Part shown: in pieces, positions 1 through 8,419 of the stretch
Layout of the letters: each line of letters starts with the position of its first letter
How positions within the stretch are numbered: position 1 is the first letter of the stretch
Assembly (NCBI GenBank): GCA_900754715.1
Contig: CAAEDX010000009.1
Coordinates: forward strand, 1 to 33,131
From: Erysipelotrichaceae bacterium
GTDB taxonomy: Bacteria; Bacillota_I; Bacilli_A; Erysipelotrichales; Erysipelotrichaceae
DNA: 33,131 nucleotides
Direction of reading: 5' to 3'
Notes under the pieces: model-generated
What the model was told of the DNA's origin: nothing
What the model saw: only the letters and a program-made list of their open reading frames with translations
Database searches by the model: none
Program-made: the position numbers and the translations under genes

Positions 1-2
1 AT

Positions 3-1472
3 TTGGAACGCTGTGCAGGAGCCCTGGCTGCCGTGTCTTCACTGCCAGGAAACCAGGGAATCGGCGATTTCGGGCGCAAGACGCGAATGTTCATCGACAT
101 GATCGCCAGAGCGGGCTTTACGATCTGGCAGCTGTTGCCGACCCAGGCGCTCGGTTATGGAAATTCGCCGTATCAGCCGTTTTCTTCGTTTGCGGGAGAT
201 CCGTTGTTCATCAACATCGATCGGCTGAGCGAGATCGGGCTGTTAAAGCAAAGCAGCATCAGAAATCTGAACAAATTCAAGGAAAGCGTCAGCTATGAAG
301 AAGTGCGCGCTTTCAAGGAAACGTATTTTCGTAAGGCATTCTATGAGTTCAAGAAAAATTTTTCCTCATTTCAGCAGGAGTATGACCGCTTCTGTCGGGA
401 ATGCGAATGGCTTGAAGATTATGCGGTCTTCATCACCTTCAAGAAGCTGAACGGAATGAAGCCATGGACAGAGTGGCCCCAGGAGATGAAGGACTGGCCC
501 CGACACCATGGCCTTGACCTTGATCCCTATGGAAACGAGATCTTCTATGAGAAATTCTTGCAGTACATGTTTTACACTCAATGGGTGGAGATCCGTGACC
601 ACGCGCACGAAAAGGGCATCCGCATCATGGGCGATATCCCATTTTATGTCGGACTGGACAGTGTGGATGTCTGGGTGGATCGCGACAGCTTCTTGCTGGA
701 AAAAGATGGCTCGCCGAGCTTTGTCGCCGGTGTGCCGCCGGATTATTTTTCAAAGACCGGGCAGCGCTGGGGCAATCCGATCTATGACTGGAAACAGATG
801 GAGAAGGACAAGTACGAATTCTGGGTACGCCGCCTTGCCTGGCAGAACGAATGCTATGACATCGTGCGGATCGACCATTTCCGGGCCTTTGACACGTACT
901 GGAAGATTCCTGCATCCTGTGAGACCGCCATCGAAGGAGAATGGGTCGAAGGACCGCAGCAGGCGTTCTTTGACCGCATCTACGAATGCTTGCCGGACAT
1001 CGAGCTGGTCGCAGAGGATCTGGGCGAGATCCGTCCCGAAGTGACGGAGCTCAAGGATGCCAACGGCCTTCCGGGCATGGATGTGCTGCTGTTTCGCATG
1101 GAGCCAAAACTGCTCAAGAAACCGGCAGCCAAAAACAGCATCGTCTACACGGGCACGCATGACAACGATACGGCAGAAGAAGCGTACAGCAAATTCACGC
1201 ACAACCGCCGCATCGCGCTGCGCCGCTTCTTTCATAACCGGGATTATCACGAGCGCAATTTTCATGATCTGCTCGTCCATTTTGCCTTGGATTGTGACGC
1301 GGACTGTGTCATCATCCCGCTGCAGGATCTGCTTGGGCTGAAAGCAGAAGGACACATGAATCGTCCGGGCACCGTAGGCTCACCGAACTGGGAATGGAAG
1401 CTGAAGGACTATAAGGTGCTCACCAAAGAGATGAGCAAGGTCAAAAAATGGATCCGCGCTGCCAAACGATGA
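3..1472 (+). CDS. malQ: 4-alpha-glucanotransferase (GH77, amylomaltase)
   Basis: This enzyme transfers alpha-1,4-glucan segments between maltodextrins in the cytoplasm, as part of glycogen or maltodextrin metabolism. GH77 hallmarks are clear: an N-terminal AGALAAVSSLPG segment, RIDHFRAFD with the presumed nucleophile at Asp291, AEDLG with the acid/base at Glu338, and GTHDND with the stabilising Asp387. At 489 residues it matches the short GH77 form of Bacillota, not the roughly 690-residue E. coli form. The first codon is TTG, only two bases from the window edge. The family's N-terminus begins about here, so the gene is probably complete or nearly so, but an upstream start cannot be excluded. 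An intrinsic terminator follows directly. Its promoter and any operon partners lie outside the window. Identification is secure; the start is not. Confidence 0.95.
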   Translation: MERCAGALAAVSSLPGNQGIGDFGRKTRMFIDMIARAGFTIWQLLPTQALGYGNSPYQPFSSFAGDPLFINIDRLSEIGLLKQSSIRNLNKFKESVSYEEVRAFKETYFRKAFYEFKKNFSSFQQEYDRFCRECEWLEDYAVFITFKKLNGMKPWTEWPQEMKDWPRHHGLDLDPYGNEIFYEKFLQYMFYTQWVEIRDHAHEKGIRIMGDIPFYVGLDSVDVWVDRDSFLLEKDGSPSFVAGVPPDYFSKTGQRWGNPIYDWKQMEKDKYEFWVRRLAWQNECYDIVRIDHFRAFDTYWKIPASCETAIEGEWVEGPQQAFFDRIYECLPDIELVAEDLGEIRPEVTELKDANGLPGMDVLLFRMEPKLLKKPAAKNSIVYTGTHDNDTAEEAYSKFTHNRRIALRRFFHNRDYHERNFHDLLVHFALDCDADCVIIPLQDLLGLKAEGHMNRPGTVGSPNWEWKLKDYKVLTKEMSKVKKWIRAAKR

Positions 1473-1480
1473 AGCAAAGG

Positions 1481-1508
1481 GAACTGAACCTGTGTTCGGT
1501 TCTTTTTT
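1481..1508 (+). terminator. Intrinsic terminator of malQ
   Basis: An 8-bp stem, GAACTGAA with TTCGGTTC (one T-G wobble), closes a 6-base loop and is followed by six T. It starts nine bases after the malQ stop codon. Confidence 0.85.
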
Positions 1509-1514
1509 GTACGC

Positions 1515-1538
1515 AAAAAAGGAAGGCTAGCGCCTTCC
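1515..1538 (-). terminator. Intrinsic terminator of coaX
   Basis: Read on the minus strand, GGAAGGC and GCCTTCC form a perfect 7-bp stem with a 4-base loop, followed by six T. The stem contains the coaX stop codon. Together with the malQ terminator it separates the two convergent genes. Confidence 0.85.
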
Positions 1539-2330
1539 CTCAGCTGGTCTTTTGGTCTCGCGGTAACGGTCATAGATGATCTTGAGCCCCTTAAAGGTAA
1601 GATCGCGGTCATAGACATCGATCAGGTCAGTATGCCGATAGATGATCTTGCCCAGGCCGCCGGTCGCGATGACCTTGATGTCTTTGCGGCCCAGCTCTTT
1701 CTTGAACTGACGGATGATGTATTCGGTCTGACCCAGGAAGCCATAGAACAAGCCGGCCTGCATGTTGCTGGAGGTGTTCTTGGTCAGGATGGTGCCGGGC
1801 GATTTGATCTCGACTTCCGGCAGTTGGGCAGTCTGTGACCACAATGCGTTGGCGCCGGATTCGACGCCCAGGGCGATGACGCCATAGCTGAACACGCCGT
1901 TTTCGTCTACGTAGTCAAATGTGGTCGCGGTGCCGAAATCCACGATCAGCGCTGGGCCGCCATAGACATAGTAAGCACCGGCACAGTCGACGATGCGGTC
2001 CGCGCCGACCGCCTTGGGATTCTCCATCTGCACCGAGATGCCGGTGCGTACCCCGGGACCGATGATGATCGGCTCCTTATGCAAATATTTGCGGATGCAG
2101 TTGCGGAAAGAGTGCATGACCTTAGGGACGACGCTGGCGATGATGACATCTTCCACATCGCCGCTCGCGACGCCCGCGTCATTCATGAAATTGGTCATCA
2201 TGAAGCCGTATTCATCGCTGGTGCGCTTCATCTTGGTCGTCAGACGGTAAGTATGCTTCAGCCGGTTTCCTTCATAGAGCCCGACCGTGATGTTGGTATT
2301 TCCGATATCGATGACAAACAGCATGTTCAT
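1527..2330 (-). CDS. coaX: Type III pantothenate kinase
   Basis: The enzyme phosphorylates pantothenate, the first step of coenzyme A synthesis. Type III kinases are known to resist CoA feedback and to need a monovalent cation. Visible motifs are DIGNTN (residues 8-13, phosphate binding), GADRI (109-113, pantothenate pocket) and DFGTATT (131-137). The 267-residue length is normal for the family. The start ATG overlaps the coaBC stop by four bases (ATGA) and is preceded by a G-rich ribosome binding site in the end of coaBC, so the two are probably translationally coupled. An in-frame ATG two codons later is an alternative start. Together with coaBC it supplies three of the five CoA steps. Confidence is high. 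Confidence 0.96.
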   Translation of the reverse strand: MNMLFVIDIGNTNITVGLYEGNRLKHTYRLTTKMKRTSDEYGFMMTNFMNDAGVASGDVEDVIIASVVPKVMHSFRNCIRKYLHKEPIIIGPGVRTGISVQMENPKAVGADRIVDCAGAYYVYGGPALIVDFGTATTFDYVDENGVFSYGVIALGVESGANALWSQTAQLPEVEIKSPGTILTKNTSSNMQAGLFYGFLGQTEYIIRQFKKELGRKDIKVIATGGLGKIIYRHTDLIDVYDRDLTFKGLKIIYDRYRETKRPAEGRR

Positions 2331-3520
2331 TTCCCCCTGCTCAGCGTGAGCATGTGCTCCAGGATCAGGACGCCGAGGTCATATTTGCTCATCTTCGCGC
2401 ATGGGTGCGCGCCTTCCTGATCGAGTATGGTGGCGATGTTGGTATCGCCCTGAAAACCGGCGCCTGCAGTATGCAGGTCATTGGCCACGATCATGTCGCA
2501 ATGCTTGGCGGCCAGCTTTCCTCTGGCATTTTCCAGCAGGTTCTGTGTTTCCATGGCGAAGCCGCACAGCACCTGATGAGGCTGCTTATGGGTGCCGACA
2601 TAAGCGAGGATATCCGGGTTCTTGACAAATTCCACATGCAGGCTGTCGCCCTCTTTCTTGATCTTCTGCTCGCTGACATGCAAGGGTCGATAATCGCCGA
2701 CCGCAGCGGCCTTGATGATGAGGTCCGCTGTCTCGTAATGCGCGCGTACGGCTTCGAACATCTCGACGGCGGTGGTCACCGGGATCAGCTCGGCCTGTGC
2801 GGGAGCCTGCAGCTGCACCGGTCCGCTGATGAGCGTGACCTTCGCGCCCATGTCCAGCGCGGCCTGCGCGAGCGCATAGCCCATCTTTCCAGACGAATGA
2901 TTGGTCAGAAAACGCACCGGATCGAGCGCCTCCTGAGTCGGTCCCGCAGTGATGAGGACATGGCGGCCCTTGAGCTTGTCACTGCGATGGAAGAAGCGCT
3001 CCACATAGTCCATGATGACGCTGAGGTCACAAAGCTTCCCTTTGCCGCTGTCGCCGCAGGCCAGATGGCCGCTGGCGGGTTCCAGGATATCATATCCGTA
3101 TTCCCGGCACAGCTGCAGATTGCGCTGTGTGACCGGGTTTTCATACATCTGTGTGTTCATGGCCGGGCAGATGACTTTCTGCTTGCTGCAGGCGAGAAAG
3201 GTCGTCGTCAGCATGTCATCCGCGATGCCGTGCGCTGCTTTGGCGATCACATTGGCGCTGGCCGGGACCAGGATGAACAAGTCTGCCTTCTTTGCCAGGG
3301 AGATGTGATGAATGCTGCGATTTTGGACCTTTTCAAAAGTATCCACGACCACATTGTGGCTGATCAGTGCCTCAAAGGTCAATGGCGCCACGAACTGTGT
3401 GGCGTTCTTGGTCATGATGACCTCAACATCATAGCCCTTCTTGATCAGATCGCTGGCGAGCTGTGCCGCCTTGAACGCGGCGATCCCTCCGCAGACACCC
3501 AAAACGATAGTTTTCTGCAT
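2327..3520 (-). CDS. coaBC: Bifunctional phosphopantothenoylcysteine decarboxylase / phosphopantothenate-cysteine ligase
   Basis: CoaBC (Dfp) joins cysteine to 4'-phosphopantothenate, then decarboxylates the product to 4'-phosphopantetheine. The N-terminal CoaC flavoprotein half (about residues 1-180) shows the HISLAKKAD segment with the catalytic His72, PAMN (119-122) and the GHLACGDSG loop with Cys155. The CoaB half begins near 185 with TAGPTQE (191-197) and SSGKMG (209-214). I chose the ATG at 3520 because an AGAAGGGA ribosome binding site lies just upstream and the flavin-binding strand begins at once. A start 17 codons further upstream would add a non-conserved tail and would overlap the promoter. 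It is the first gene of a two-gene operon with coaX. Identification is secure. Confidence 0.96.
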   Translation of the reverse strand: MQKTIVLGVCGGIAAFKAAQLASDLIKKGYDVEVIMTKNATQFVAPLTFEALISHNVVVDTFEKVQNRSIHHISLAKKADLFILVPASANVIAKAAHGIADDMLTTTFLACSKQKVICPAMNTQMYENPVTQRNLQLCREYGYDILEPASGHLACGDSGKGKLCDLSVIMDYVERFFHRSDKLKGRHVLITAGPTQEALDPVRFLTNHSSGKMGYALAQAALDMGAKVTLISGPVQLQAPAQAELIPVTTAVEMFEAVRAHYETADLIIKAAAVGDYRPLHVSEQKIKKEGDSLHVEFVKNPDILAYVGTHKQPHQVLCGFAMETQNLLENARGKLAAKHCDMIVANDLHTAGAGFQGDTNIATILDQEGAHPCAKMSKYDLGVLILEHMLTLSRGK

Positions 3521-3550
3521 CTTTTTCCCTTCTTTCCGGACAATGGACAT

Positions 3551-3559
3551 ATTATAGCA
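3551..3559 (-). promoter_or_regulatory. Extended -10 promoter of coaBC-coaX
   Basis: On the minus strand the sequence reads TGCTATAAT, a consensus -10 box with the TGn extension. No good -35 box lies 17 bases upstream (GCAACA), which is usual for extended -10 promoters. The start codon is about 30 bases downstream. Confidence 0.65.
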
Positions 3560-3605
3560 CAGTTTCCTCAATTGTTGCGTTTTGTTGAAAAAAAGAACGG
3601 CAGGC

Positions 3606-3635
3606 TTGGAAAAATGTCATCACGCTCATTATAAT
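3606..3635 (+). promoter_or_regulatory. Promoter of the NAD(P)H-hydrate repair gene
   Basis: TTGGAA (3606-3611) and a consensus TATAAT (3630-3635) are separated by 18 bases. Transcription would begin near 3642, leaving a leader of only about 13 bases that holds the GGGAG ribosome binding site (3642-3646) ahead of the ATG at 3655. Confidence 0.7.
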
Positions 3636-3654
3636 GAGGCTGGGAGCGTGATGA
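3617..3654 (+). promoter_or_regulatory. Inverted repeat bracketing the -10 box, candidate operator
   Basis: TCATCACGCTC (3617-3627) and GAGCGTGATGA (3644-3654) are perfect 11-bp inverted arms around a 16-base spacer containing the TATAAT box. The right arm runs through the ribosome binding site up to the start codon. Most of the left arm would lie upstream of the transcript, so a DNA-binding operator is more likely than an RNA hairpin. The regulator is unknown. Confidence 0.5.
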
Positions 3655-5172
3655 ATGATGAAATGTGCGACAGCAGCGGAAATGCGGGCGATGGACGCAT
3701 GCGCGATCCATGAGCACGGCATTCCCGAGATCGAATTGATGAGACGCGCCGCTGCGGCGCTGCAGCATAGCCTGTTTGCGGCATATGGAAAAAGGCGGCG
3801 CTATGGCATCTTCTGCGGCTGCGGCAACAATGGCGGCGATGGCTATGCTCTGGCTGAGATGATGGCGGATGAGGGCGTGCCGGTGATGATCTGTGCCCGC
3901 GGCGGGACGCTTTCTCGCAGCGCGGCATATTATGCGAAACGCGCGGCAGACAAAGGTGTGCGCATCGTGGCGCAAAGCGCGGCAGAGGAAGTCATCGCTC
4001 ACAGCGATGTGCTGGTGGACGCGCTGTTTGGCACCGGGATCAGCCGTGAATTGAACGCGGAAGACGCGGCCCTGTGCGATCTGCTCACCAACAGCGGCAG
4101 ACATGTGGCCGCTGTCGACATCCCCAGCGGCATGCACGCAGATGGCGAGTGGATGAGCGCGCATACCGTCAAGGCAGAGCGGACCGTCACTTTCGCCTGT
4201 CTGAAGAAGGCGATGCTCAAGCTGCCGCAGCGCGAATGGTGCGGCAAGATCGAGGTGTGCCCCATCGGCATGCCCGCGGCGGCCATACGGTGCGCCGATC
4301 CTACGCTCGTATTGGATGCGCAAGCCGTGCGCGGCATGCTGCCGCGGCGCAAGCCGCACTCGCATAAAGGGACATATGGCAAGGTGCTGCTCATCGCGGG
4401 CAGCCTGCAGATGAGCGGCGCGCCTCGCTTGTGCGCGCAGGCCATCCTGCGTGCTGGTGCCGGCCTGCTTACTTGCATGATCCCTGAAGGGATCCACGCG
4501 ATCGTTGCTTCTGCCGTGCCCGAGGCGATGTTTCGGCCATGGCCGATGGATGACAATGGCCAGTTTGCCCTGGATGCCTTGCCGGATGAAACGTGGCTGC
4601 GCAGCTTTGACCTCATCGTTGTTGGCAATGGCATGGGGCGCGGTCCCTCGACCCGGGTCATCGTACAGCGTGTGCTGGATAGCGGGATCCCTTGCATCCT
4701 CGATGGTGACGCGCTGTTTGAGACCGGCAAGCACGCCTTGCTTCCCGCGCAAAGAGAGCAGACGGTGATCGTGACGCCGCACTTGCGCGAGCTCGAATAT
4801 CTCAGCGGCGTTCCGCTCGCGCAGATCAGCGCTGATCCGCGCCAGAGCGCGGCCATGCTCGCCAGCCGTTATCCGTATCTCTGTGTAGTGGCTAAGGATG
4901 ATCTGACCTGGATCATGCAGGGCGAGCGGCAGAGCGTAAACATCATCGGCAATGACGGGCTGGCCAAAGGCGGCAGCGGCGATGTGCTCTGCGGCATCAT
5001 CGCCGGACTGTACGCGCAAGGGCGCCAGGCTTATGAAAGCGCCTGTGCCGGCGTGTATCTGCACGCGCTGTCCGCTTGCATGCTGGCTGAGGGATGTGAC
5101 ACGATGAGCATCCTTCCTCATGAGCTGAGCGAATGTCTGGGCAAGGCATGCGCAAAGCTGCGGCGAGGCTGA
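3655..5172 (+). CDS. nnr: Bifunctional NAD(P)H-hydrate epimerase / ADP-dependent (S)-NAD(P)H-hydrate dehydratase
   Basis: This cytoplasmic repair enzyme restores damaged, hydrated NAD(P)H. The N-terminal YjeF_N epimerase (about residues 1-215) shows the phosphate loop GNNGGDG (57-63), DALFGTGIS (122-130) and DIPSGMHADG (155-164). The C-terminal ribokinase-like dehydratase (about 225-505) begins at KPHSHKGTYGKVLLIAGS and carries the late GGSGDVLCG motif for substrate and ADP binding. The 505-residue length fits the fused form. Two adjacent ATG codons (3655, 3658) are possible starts; the first is spaced 8 bases from GGGAG. The gene is divergent from coaBC, with its own promoter and inverted repeat. 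High GC in third positions produces a long, non-functional antisense frame here. Confidence 0.95.
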   Translation: MMKCATAAEMRAMDACAIHEHGIPEIELMRRAAAALQHSLFAAYGKRRRYGIFCGCGNNGGDGYALAEMMADEGVPVMICARGGTLSRSAAYYAKRAADKGVRIVAQSAAEEVIAHSDVLVDALFGTGISRELNAEDAALCDLLTNSGRHVAAVDIPSGMHADGEWMSAHTVKAERTVTFACLKKAMLKLPQREWCGKIEVCPIGMPAAAIRCADPTLVLDAQAVRGMLPRRKPHSHKGTYGKVLLIAGSLQMSGAPRLCAQAILRAGAGLLTCMIPEGIHAIVASAVPEAMFRPWPMDDNGQFALDALPDETWLRSFDLIVVGNGMGRGPSTRVIVQRVLDSGIPCILDGDALFETGKHALLPAQREQTVIVTPHLRELEYLSGVPLAQISADPRQSAAMLASRYPYLCVVAKDDLTWIMQGERQSVNIIGNDGLAKGGSGDVLCGIIAGLYAQGRQAYESACAGVYLHALSACMLAEGCDTMSILPHELSECLGKACAKLRRG

Positions 5173-5190
5173 ATGATCTGCATTTTCGCA

Positions 5191-5219
5191 TGACGAGCCG
5201 CTGCCCAGGATGATATACT
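5191..5219 (+). promoter_or_regulatory. Probable promoter of the DUF885 lipoprotein gene
   Basis: TATACT (5214-5219) preceded by TGA gives an extended -10, with TGACGA (5191-5196) 17 bases upstream as a weak -35. An AAGGAGG ribosome binding site (5226-5232) follows directly. Confidence 0.5.
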
Positions 5220-5241
5220 GATACTAAGGAGGATCATGAAC

Positions 5242-7041
5242 ATGAATCAATTCAAGAAGATCTGTGTCTGGCTGCTGGCGGGCTTGCTGGTCTTTTCCGC
5301 TGCCGGCTGTCAGCCGCAGGAAGCCCAGCCGCAGACCCAGAGCGATGAGCCTACTGCGGAGCAGGAGCGCTTTGACGCGTTCATAGAAAAAGAATTTGTG
5401 GATACGATGGAAAGCGACTACACGACGGCGCATGTCTATCTGCAAGACCCGGAGGCCTTCGGGGTCGATCCCGATCAGATCAGCGTTTCGCTGGGCACGC
5501 GGATGGATGAAGAAAGCCAGGAGGAGGCCATGGCATCCTTTACGGCAACATGTGAGGAATTCCGCACCTTCGATCGCGATGAGCTGAGCGTTGAACAGCA
5601 GGATATCTATGATATCTTTGATTATCAGGTATCACTGAGCGAAGCGCTCAGCGATGCGAAGTTTGACTATTACGCCCCGTTATTCGAGAGCATCTCAGGC
5701 CTGCATTATCAGCTGCCGACGCTCTTTGCGGACTGGCAGCTGCGCAATGAAGAAGATGTGCAGGATCTCATCACGCTGATGAGCGATGTGCGCCCCTATG
5801 TCGACAGCGCCCTGGAATACACCCGCACCCAGGAAGAGCAAGGCTTGCTCATGCTCGATCTGGATTCCGTCATCTCCTATTGTGAGGGGATCGTGGAGAG
5901 CGGTGAGGACAGTGCCGTGCTGCAGGCGATGAATGACAGTATCGCAGCGCTGGAGCTGGGCGAGGAGAAGACCGCGCAGTATCAGCAGCAGCTCGCGGAC
6001 GCGTTTGCGGAGTCGTTCTTGCCGGCCTATGCGGACATCCTCGACACGATGCGCGATCTGCAGGCAAACGGCGATAACAATGAGCAGGGACTGGCGCAGT
6101 TCGAGCATGGCAAAGAGTATTACGCGCTGCTCTTGCAGCAGAGCGTCGGCTCCAACAAGACGCCTGAGGAGATCAAGACGATGATGGAAGAGGCGTTCAA
6201 TGAACATTTGCAGCAGCTGCAGCTGTTCGCGATGGCTTATCCGGAAGAGACCCAGCAAGTGCTGGAACAAGATCTGCCCAAGACCGGCTATACGAGCTAT
6301 GATGAGATCCTGCAGGATCTGCAGTCCCACATCTTCGATGATTTCCCGCAGGTCGAGGATCTGCGCTATCAGATCGAGGATGTCAATGAAGAGATCGCTT
6401 CCGACAGCGGGGTCGCCGCATATTTCAATGTGCCTTCGCTCGATGGCGATACGGTGAAGCAGCTGCGGGTGAATCCGAACAATGCCGGTGTCGATTCGAT
6501 CGATACGTATGCCACAGTGGCGCATGAAGGCTTCCCGGGCCATATGTACCAGTATGCCTACATGTATGAGAATGTCGACAGCAACTTCATCAAGGCGCTG
6601 GCCAATGTCGGCGCATATACCGAGGGCTTTGCGGTCTATGCGCAGTATGAGAGCCTGAAGTATCTCGATGGCATCAGCCAGGAGGTACTCGATGTTTATC
6701 GCGAATATGAATTGCTCACCTATTGTCTGGTGATCGCGGCCGACATCGGCATCCATTATGAAGGCTGGTCGCTCGATGAGTTTGAGAACTACTTTACCGA
6801 GATGGGCCTTTCCATCGGCAGCGGCGACGCGCTGTATGCGCAGCTGCAAGCCAATCCGGCCGTGTTTGAGACATATTATGTCGGCTATCATGAGATCATG
6901 GATCTGCGCGAAAAAGCAGAGGACGCATTAGGTGAGAATTTTGACGCAAAGGCGTTCAACGAGGCGCTGCTTGAAAGCGGCACTGCGCCATTCAATGTGG
7001 TGGAACGGCATATCGACGCTTATATCGAAAACGCATCATGA
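5242..7041 (+). CDS. DUF885 family lipoprotein, putative zinc metallopeptidase
   Basis: The protein begins with a lysine-bearing hydrophobic signal peptide ending in SAAGC, so Cys23 is the likely lipidation site and the mature protein would be anchored outside the membrane. The long C-terminal part is a DUF885 domain (PF05960). It carries HEGFPGH (residues 428-434), resembling an HExxH-type zinc site, and a downstream TEGFAVY segment with Glu461 as a possible third ligand. A peptidase role is inferred from these motifs; no substrate is known. I chose the ATG at 5242 because it lies 9 bases from GGAGG, whereas the ATG at 5236 is only 3 bases away. A weak hairpin terminator overlaps the stop codon. 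Family assignment is firm and function is not. Confidence 0.85.
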   Translation: MNQFKKICVWLLAGLLVFSAAGCQPQEAQPQTQSDEPTAEQERFDAFIEKEFVDTMESDYTTAHVYLQDPEAFGVDPDQISVSLGTRMDEESQEEAMASFTATCEEFRTFDRDELSVEQQDIYDIFDYQVSLSEALSDAKFDYYAPLFESISGLHYQLPTLFADWQLRNEEDVQDLITLMSDVRPYVDSALEYTRTQEEQGLLMLDLDSVISYCEGIVESGEDSAVLQAMNDSIAALELGEEKTAQYQQQLADAFAESFLPAYADILDTMRDLQANGDNNEQGLAQFEHGKEYYALLLQQSVGSNKTPEEIKTMMEEAFNEHLQQLQLFAMAYPEETQQVLEQDLPKTGYTSYDEILQDLQSHIFDDFPQVEDLRYQIEDVNEEIASDSGVAAYFNVPSLDGDTVKQLRVNPNNAGVDSIDTYATVAHEGFPGHMYQYAYMYENVDSNFIKALANVGAYTEGFAVYAQYESLKYLDGISQEVLDVYREYELLTYCLVIAADIGIHYEGWSLDEFENYFTEMGLSIGSGDALYAQLQANPAVFETYYVGYHEIMDLREKAEDALGENFDAKAFNEALLESGTAPFNVVERHIDAYIENAS

Positions 7042-7063
7042 GGCAGCGAAAGCTGCCTTTCTT
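7041..7063 (+). terminator. Weak intrinsic terminator after the DUF885 gene
   Basis: AGGCAGC and GCTGCCT form a perfect 7-bp stem with a stable GAAA tetraloop, followed by the short T-rich tract TTCTT. The stem begins at the last base of the stop codon. Confidence 0.65.
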
Positions 7064-7107
7064 GCATATGCGGGCCGTTTCGCTCATATATTGCCTCAGG
7101 TGATAAC

Positions 7108-8361
7108 TTGGCGGAAATGCTCACGCAGCTGAATGCGCTGCTCTGGGGAAAAGGGATGACGCTGGCGCTGATCGTAAGCGCGCTGTTTTTTACGCGGCTT
7201 GTCCCATTTGGCCAGCTGGGGAAAGGCTTTCGCAAAGTGCTTGGAGATCATGCGGGCAGAGACGCTTTCTTTACGGCGCTGGCCGGCACGCTGGGCATCG
7301 GCGGCATGGCAGGGGTGGCAGCGGCCATCGCCCTGGGCGGTGCCGGGGCCGTGTTCTGGATGGGCGTAAGCGCGCTGGCCGGCATGGTGCTCAAGTATGT
7401 GGAGGTCACCCTTTCGTGCAAGACGCAGGTGAAGACCGCGCAAGGCTGGCGCGGGGGCGCGATGGTGCTGCTGGAAAAGACGCATCATCCGCTGCTGGCG
7501 CTGTGTTTTTGTGTTTGCTGCATGATGGCGGCATTTGGCACAGGCGCGCTGGTGCCCGCATTCAGCGTGGGCGAAGCGCTGCGCATGGCATTAGACATCC
7601 CGCCCTGGCTCAGCGCCGCGCTGTTCACGCTGGCCGCGGCCTTGGTACTTTGCGGCAAGAGCAAGGCGGTGCTGCGGGCCAACCGGATATTGATCCCGCT
7701 GGCGGCATTGTCCTATATCGCGCTGTGCCTGTGGATCATCTTTACCCATGTCCATGCGCTGGGAACAGTATGCGCGCAGATCATGCATGAGGCGTTCGAT
7801 CTTTCTGCGGCCTTTGGCGGCGGCAGCGGATTCGCGCTTGGCCGCGCGGTGCGTTATGGGGTGAGCCGGGGCATCTTCTCCCATGAGGCCGGCATGGGAA
7901 GCGCGCCGCTGGCGTATGCTTCCCAGTCGGTCGATGATCCTGATGCCCAAGGCTGCATGGGCATCGCGGAGGTGTTCGTCGATACCTTCGTCATCTGCAT
8001 GCTCACCGCTTTCGTCGTGCTCATTCTGGGCGGAGAACAAGGCGGCAGCGGAATGATGCTCATGATGAGCGTGTTCACGCGGGCGCTGGGCCGCGCGGGC
8101 GCGCCTGTGGCCGCGGCCTTCATCGTGCTGTTTGCCTTTCCCTGTGTGCTGGGCTGGTATTATTATGCGTCGCAGTGCCTGACATATCTCAGCGACAGCG
8201 TGCGCTTTGCGCATGGCTATCGGCTGGTGTTCCTGGGCATGCTCGCTCTGGGCGCGTCTACGGGACCGCTGGCCTGGGAGCTCAGCGATGCGGGCAATGG
8301 CTGCATGACGGCGCTCAATCTGCTGGCGCTGTTTCTGGCGCGGCGGTTTGCGGATCCCTGA
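7108..8361 (+). CDS. AGCS-family sodium:alanine/glycine symporter
   Basis: This is a polytopic membrane protein of the Na_Ala_symp family (PF01235), which imports alanine, glycine or related amino acids with sodium. The diagnostic segment is GVAAAIALGGAGAVFWMGVS, followed by LAGMVLKYVEVTLSC, as in known members. About nine or ten hydrophobic helices are visible. The usual GxGN signature appears here as GIGGMAGVA, with Gly in place of Asn, and at 417 residues it is shorter than most members. The first possible codon is TTG at 7108, after AGGTGA. An ATG at 7117 is equally plausible and costs three residues. The gene stands alone between a terminator and the lysozyme gene. Substrate cannot be read from sequence. 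Confidence 0.88.
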   Translation: MAEMLTQLNALLWGKGMTLALIVSALFFTRLVPFGQLGKGFRKVLGDHAGRDAFFTALAGTLGIGGMAGVAAAIALGGAGAVFWMGVSALAGMVLKYVEVTLSCKTQVKTAQGWRGGAMVLLEKTHHPLLALCFCVCCMMAAFGTGALVPAFSVGEALRMALDIPPWLSAALFTLAAALVLCGKSKAVLRANRILIPLAALSYIALCLWIIFTHVHALGTVCAQIMHEAFDLSAAFGGGSGFALGRAVRYGVSRGIFSHEAGMGSAPLAYASQSVDDPDAQGCMGIAEVFVDTFVICMLTAFVVLILGGEQGGSGMMLMMSVFTRALGRAGAPVAAAFIVLFAFPCVLGWYYYASQCLTYLSDSVRFAHGYRLVFLGMLALGASTGPLAWELSDAGNGCMTALNLLALFLARRFADP

Positions 8362-8369
8362 TCATGACC

Positions 8370-8398
8370 CAGACACGCGCTGGCATCAGGCATAGGAT
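8370..8398 (+). promoter_or_regulatory. Possible promoter of the GH25 lysozyme gene
   Basis: CAGACA (8370-8375) and TAGGAT (8393-8398) lie 17 bases apart in the short gap between the symporter and the lysozyme gene. Each matches consensus in about four positions, so this is tentative. Confidence 0.35.
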
Positions 8399-8419
8399 GT
8401 GAGGAAAGGAAGTGAGGAT

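Noticed and set aside
2354-3634. 426-codon open frame opposite coaBC
   Set aside because: Antisense shadow with no family features. It also runs across both divergent promoters.
3568-5121. 517-codon open frame on the minus strand opposite the NAD(P)H repair gene
   Set aside because: Shadow of a GC-rich gene: no ribosome binding site, Arg/His/Ala-rich composition without domains, and fully opposite a conserved enzyme.
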